Source of the DNA: CAYLNH01 sp964384625
Lineage (GTDB): Bacteria > Verrucomicrobiota > Lentisphaeria > JABSQK01
Assembly (NCBI GenBank): GCA_964384625.1
Contig: CAYLNH010000148.1
Coordinates: 1-17,195, forward strand
DNA: 17,195 bases
Direction of reading: 5' to 3'
Shown here: positions 14,288 to 17,195 of the stretch, piece after piece
How the letters are laid out: each line of letters begins with the position of its first letter
Numbering within the stretch: the stretch's first letter is position 1
Notes under the pieces: model-generated
Seen by the model: the letters and a program-made list of their open reading frames with translations, nothing else
The model's database searches: none
Told to the model about the DNA's origin: nothing
Program-made: the position numbers and the translations under genes

Positions 14288-14315
14288 AAAATACGCCGGG
14301 GCCGCGGGCGTGCAA
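14288..14315 (-). promoter_or_regulatory. Probable promoter of the Rrf2 gene
   Basis: On the minus strand TTGCAC (14315-14310) and TATTTT (14293-14288) are 16 bases apart. A small palindrome ATCAT-A-ATGAT (14263-14273) covers the start codon at 14267. The GC-rich spacer could suit an Fe-S-responsive promoter, but that is only a suggestion. Confidence 0.4.
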
Positions 14316-14334
14316 GCGGGTTGGCCTGGAAAGA

Positions 14335-14349
14335 CGCCCGGACCGGGCG
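14335..14349. repeat. GC hairpin CGCCCG/CGGGCG
   Basis: A perfect 6-bp stem (14335-14340 with 14344-14349, loop GAC) directly precedes the large inverted repeat in the Rrf2/membrane-protein gap. Its role is unknown. Confidence 0.4.
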
Positions 14350-14356
14350 CGGACCG

Positions 14357-14442
14357 GGTACTGCGTCAGTCACGGGGAGCGGCTCCCGCGCGCCGCTTTC
14401 CTGCCACCGGCATCTGCTGCACGCCGTCACTGACGCAGTACC
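14357..14442. repeat. 19-bp inverted repeat enclosing 48 bases
   Basis: GGTACTGCGTCAGT (14357-14370) pairs perfectly with ACTGACGCAGTACC (14429-14442). After one C-C mismatch the stem continues four more base pairs (14372-14375 with 14424-14427). The 48-base interior contains a smaller palindrome, GGGAGC-G-GCTCCC. It lies between the Rrf2 promoter and the next gene's start. It could be a miniature inverted-repeat element, a structured RNA or a cruciform regulatory site. The bases CGG adjoin both outer ends, but that is too short to prove a target duplication. Confidence 0.7.
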
Positions 14443-14515
14443 GGACAAGACCATGAAGGATCCCCGCTGAACACGCGTATAGTAGAGTGAGGACCCTTGT
14501 GGAGATGAAGCTCGG

Positions 14516-15916
14516 ATGATCGCGACGGAAACCGACACCGGGACGACGGACATGGGCGCCGGCTTTGGCCGCGGCCTGCTGGTGCTTTGCTTTCTGATTG
14601 CCGCGCTGCTCGGGCTTGGCTGGTGGAAGATCATGCCGCAGGGATTCCCGCCGGATCATCCTCGCTTCTGGATGAACACGGTGTTGCCATGGGCGGCGGT
14701 CGGCGCGTTCGGGCTGGGGTTTCTCTTCGCAGTGCGGAAGCGGGACGTTTGGCTGTGCGGCCTGGTACTGCTGTCCGGCGGTGCGCTGACGACGGCTGTG
14801 GCGGCGGGCCGGTACTGGTATCCGCAAAGCGTCGGCACGGTTCTGGCAGTTGTCCTGTCCGTGCTGGCATGTTTCGCGCTTCTGCCGTTGTTTATCGGTC
14901 TGTGTCTGCTGTGGAAGCGTTCCGGTCCGTTCTGGCTGAAACTGCTGTTTCTGTTTCTGGGTGCACTGACGGGCGCGTTTGTGCCGTGGTCCCAGCGGGC
15001 GCCGACGCCCAGCACGAAGCCGTCGAATCCGGACCGCGGGACGGCGCCGGCGACGCCAGCCGGCCCCAGTACCCGGGCGTGGGTCAACGGCGCGGCGCCG
15101 CAGCCGAGCCACGAGGTCGACGTCGATACCGAAACGGGCCGCGTCACTGTGGCGGCGAACGGGCTGACGCTGCAAATCAACCCGCTGCTGACGTTTCACA
15201 GTTGTTCTCCGGACCGTTTCTGGACGGTGCTGGCGCCTCCGGCGACGCGCAAAACACCCCAGGTGTTCGTCGGTTCTTTCGGTCCTGACAGCAACGTGCT
15301 GGAGTACAAAGACAACGGCCGTTCCCGACTGGCCGTAACCGCCGGAGAAGACGGCGACCCGGTCCAGATCGACAGCACAACGGAACTGGCCCGCCCGGTC
15401 TTTGCCCATCTCAACTCGTATTGCGAACTGGTTATCAGCGGCGGCGACAAACTGGGGGTCGCGTTCTCGCCGTGCCCGGATGTCATCGACCTGCGATACT
15501 CCAGTTATCCGGTCGGATCGCCGACCCGACTTGCCTGCCTCGACGCCGACGGCACGTTCCAGGTGGCCGAAGCCGCCAGCGCCGAGAAAGGCCCGTTTCG
15601 GCAGCTGGCGCACGGTCCGCTGGCTGCCGGTGAACCCCTGGTGATCACCATTTACAGCGCCGGCAAGCCGGTCTTTGCCGTCACCCTCGCCGATTGGACG
15701 GCACAAGCCAGTACGGCCCTGTCGCCGACCGCCGGGTGGGGACTGCCGCAAAACGCGATCCAGTTCTCGCTGATGAGTCGGGACGACACCGGCAGCGGCA
15801 GCATCTGCATCTCGCTGGCCGGCACGTCCATCGGCCGCGGCTGGGACAGCGTCGGCCATACTGCCGGCACCTACCGCAACCGTCTGACGGTCCTGCCGTT
15901 GGCGCCCGCCGATTGA
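14516..15916 (+). CDS. Unrecognised multi-pass membrane protein with large C-terminal domain
   Basis: I do not recognise this 466-residue protein. The first 155 residues contain about five hydrophobic segments (near 20-40, 53-72, 79-97, 106-131 and 137-155). A proline/threonine-rich linker follows (about 157-185), then some 275 residues of beta-rich, mostly soluble sequence with Asp-Gly turns and no catalytic motif I can name. If the N-terminus is cytoplasmic, five helices would place the domain outside the membrane. GGAG lies 11 bases before the ATG at 14516, and TATAGT (14478-14483) is a possible -10 box without a visible -35, which would fit a regulated promoter. It is divergent from the Rrf2 regulator and precedes another unknown membrane protein by about 50 bases on the same strand. 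Confidence 0.75.
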   Translation: MIATETDTGTTDMGAGFGRGLLVLCFLIAALLGLGWWKIMPQGFPPDHPRFWMNTVLPWAAVGAFGLGFLFAVRKRDVWLCGLVLLSGGALTTAVAAGRYWYPQSVGTVLAVVLSVLACFALLPLFIGLCLLWKRSGPFWLKLLFLFLGALTGAFVPWSQRAPTPSTKPSNPDRGTAPATPAGPSTRAWVNGAAPQPSHEVDVDTETGRVTVAANGLTLQINPLLTFHSCSPDRFWTVLAPPATRKTPQVFVGSFGPDSNVLEYKDNGRSRLAVTAGEDGDPVQIDSTTELARPVFAHLNSYCELVISGGDKLGVAFSPCPDVIDLRYSSYPVGSPTRLACLDADGTFQVAEAASAEKGPFRQLAHGPLAAGEPLVITIYSAGKPVFAVTLADWTAQASTALSPTAGWGLPQNAIQFSLMSRDDTGSGSICISLAGTSIGRGWDSVGHTAGTYRNRLTVLPLAPAD

Positions 15917-15966
15917 CATTCGCGCCGGGCGCCCCCGTCTCTCGGGGTAGAACCGTGAGATACACC

Positions 15967-16491
15967 ATGAAGCCCGCGCCGACAACCACGATCCGCTGCC
16001 GCGCCGGCCGGCTTCTGTCCCTGCGACTGCGACTCGTCTCGCTGGTTGCCGCCGCAATCGTACTGACCGTACTCCTGACCATGATCTGGTTTGCCGTCAC
16101 GACGACGTTGTTCGGCAGGGGCAGCATCTGCTTGCTGCTGGCCGGACCGGCCGTTGCCGCCAGTATCTTGACGTTCCCGAAAGCCGCCGGAGTCGTCGAA
16201 CTCGGCCCCGACGGCGTCAAGGTGGTCCTTGACTCCACCGGCGCCACGCCGACGGCGGAGTTTGCCTGCAGCCGGCCGCCGGCAAGCGTCTCCTGGGAAG
16301 TCGTGGCTGTCCAGGAACTGCAGCACAACCGCGAGCATATGGAAATTGTGCTGTGCTTCCCGCAGTCCGTTCTCGGTATCCGTTACACGGACCGCGTCCA
16401 CTGTGGTTTCGATCGCGACGACTTCGACCGGCTCTACTGGTACCTGGAGTTGTCAGACCTGCGTCAAGGCCGATCCGAAGCGGTTGTCTGA
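15967..16491 (+). CDS. Unrecognised two-helix membrane protein
   Basis: A 174-residue protein I do not recognise. Two hydrophobic segments near residues 18-45 and 53-70 form a likely hairpin. The remaining 100 or so residues are soluble, starting GVVELGPDGVKVVLD and ending FDRDDFDRLYWYLELSDL. The layout of a membrane hairpin followed by a small beta domain recalls YcxB- or bacterial PH-type proteins, but this is only a resemblance. The ATG at 15967 is used; an in-frame GTG at 15955 would add four residues. It probably forms an operon with the larger membrane protein upstream. Confidence 0.65.
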   Translation: MKPAPTTTIRCRAGRLLSLRLRLVSLVAAAIVLTVLLTMIWFAVTTTLFGRGSICLLLAGPAVAASILTFPKAAGVVELGPDGVKVVLDSTGATPTAEFACSRPPASVSWEVVAVQELQHNREHMEIVLCFPQSVLGIRYTDRVHCGFDRDDFDRLYWYLELSDLRQGRSEAVV

Positions 16492-16616
16492 CGAGAACCC
16501 CGGCCGGCCCTCAGACCGCCGTTGTCAACCAGGAAGAAACAGTTCGCTCAGCGGCAGTCGCCGGATCCGACCGCCTGACGCTGCAATCGCAGACAGTTGC
16601 GAGGACGCCGCAGGAA

Positions 16617-16656
16617 GTGATCAATCTGCCAGGTCAGAATGGCGTTTACTTAAAAG
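16617..16656 (+). repeat. Direct repeat, first copy
   Basis: The core AGGTCAGAATGGCG (16631-16644) is identical to 17136-17149. Similarity extends left (GTGATCAATC against GTGAATCAATC) and right into a TTAA-containing tract, about 40 bases in all. Possibly an insertion-sequence end or a dispersed repeat. Confidence 0.55.
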
Positions 16657-17119
16657 CGTTTGGGATGGTGCACATTCTCATGTCCGGCCTCCAAGAAGAC
16701 AAGCTCCGCGGCGGCCGGCAACGCAGTTCTGGGGGTCCTTTCGCAACGGTCATTCCGGACTGCATGGTCTCGGCGGAAGTCTTTCCGCCACGGATTGCCC
16801 GGGGTTTGCGGCTCGGGGGGGCGTTGATGTCAAAACACGATGCTCGCATCGCTTATTCGGCATCGTCTGGCCGGACCGGCGCTTGGCCTCCGTCCCCGGC
16901 TGGAAAACGTACGCCGAGCCCATCTAGCCTGGTTGATTCTTACACTTTGTAACAGCTTGTCCGCCGTAGCCGACGGCGAAGGAGGAAGAGTCGTCAGTGT
17001 GCTTACGATCATGGACTTACGGCTGCAAGCCGGGCGCAAACGTATTGTCATACGCCGAGGTCGGCGTCAGCTGGAAGTTCTTGAGACTGAGTGCAATGAC
17101 GGCTCGCAGCAGAAGGCTT

Positions 17120-17160
17120 GTGAATCAATCAGGCTAGGTCAGAATGGCGCTGAATTAAGA
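17120..17160 (+). repeat. Direct repeat, second copy
   Basis: This is the second copy of the tract at 16617, in the same orientation and about 505 bases away. It ends 35 bases before the window edge, so any element it starts would lie mostly outside the window. Confidence 0.55.
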
Positions 17161-17195
17161 TGATCTTGGGACAGGCAATGTCTTTTCCGTGTATG

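Larger units (their letters stand above)
16492..17195. other. No convincing gene; hairpins and direct repeats
   Basis: Open frames here overlap each other and lack family features. Perfect hairpins include GGCGGAA/TTCCGCC (16772-16778 with 16783-16789), CGATGC/GCATCG (16838-16843 with 16846-16851) and GCCGT/ACGGC (16963-16967 with 16973-16977). A run of seven G lies near 16814. The mix of dyads and a duplicated tract suggests decayed mobile or repeat DNA, possibly with an element starting near the right edge. Confidence 0.45.

Noticed and set aside
14366..16057. Minus-strand open frame of 563 codons opposite the unknown membrane protein
   Set aside because: It is rich in Arg and Gln, has no domain, and runs across the inverted repeat. 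The plus-strand frame shows membrane helices and a plausible ribosome binding site.
16229..17163. Overlapping plus-strand frames at the right end
   Set aside because: They are mutually overlapping, have no family features or ribosome binding sites, and partly shadow the two-helix membrane protein.

Overview
The window is high-GC bacterial DNA that most resembles the PVC superphylum, with Lentisphaerota (Victivallis/Lentisphaera-like) as the best guess. The reasons are two short 'FTLIELLVV' pseudopilin-like proteins (at least one with the H-X9-DG motif), two regulators that join a GntR winged helix to a LacI-type sugar-sensing domain, two divergent URO-D superfamily proteins, and isolated carbohydrate-active genes. 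This rests on family recognition; there is no rRNA or marker gene to confirm it.

Layout. Positions 1-430 hold no convincing gene but a cluster of hairpins. A URO-D/corrinoid-methyltransferase-like gene follows (431-1498), then a hairpin-rich gap. The first cassette is on the plus strand: GntR-LacI regulator (1849-2952), pseudopilin-like protein (2967-3827) and a GH10 xylanase-like enzyme (3915-5156). A UbiA-type prenyltransferase-like membrane protein lies on the minus strand (5204-6100). The second cassette is on the minus strand and repeats the order: GntR-LacI regulator (9190-8129), pseudopilin-like protein (8129-7350, start overlapping the regulator stop) and a CBM9-like lipoprotein (7198-6410). 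Between this regulator and a plus-strand ABC exporter (9380-11257) is a compact divergent promoter region with two perfect palindromes.

Downstream of the exporter is a tandem-repeat hairpin spacer. Next come an AraC-type regulator (minus) and a divergent second URO-D-like gene (plus), separated by imperfect direct repeats about four helical turns apart. Then an Rrf2 regulator with four clustered cysteines (minus) faces, across a gap with a 19-bp inverted repeat, two unrecognised membrane proteins (14516-15916 and 15967-16491). The last 700 bases hold no convincing gene, only hairpins and two copies of a roughly 40-base direct repeat about 500 bases apart.

How it may work together: each regulator probably senses a sugar or glycan fragment and controls its own cassette, in which a membrane-anchored pseudopilin-like protein is made with a carbohydrate-active protein. 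The AraC/URO-D pair looks like another substrate-responsive unit. The recurring regulator-pseudopilin-carbohydrate protein arrangement, in mirror image within 8 kb and with no secretion-machine genes, is the most promising candidate for an undescribed system here.
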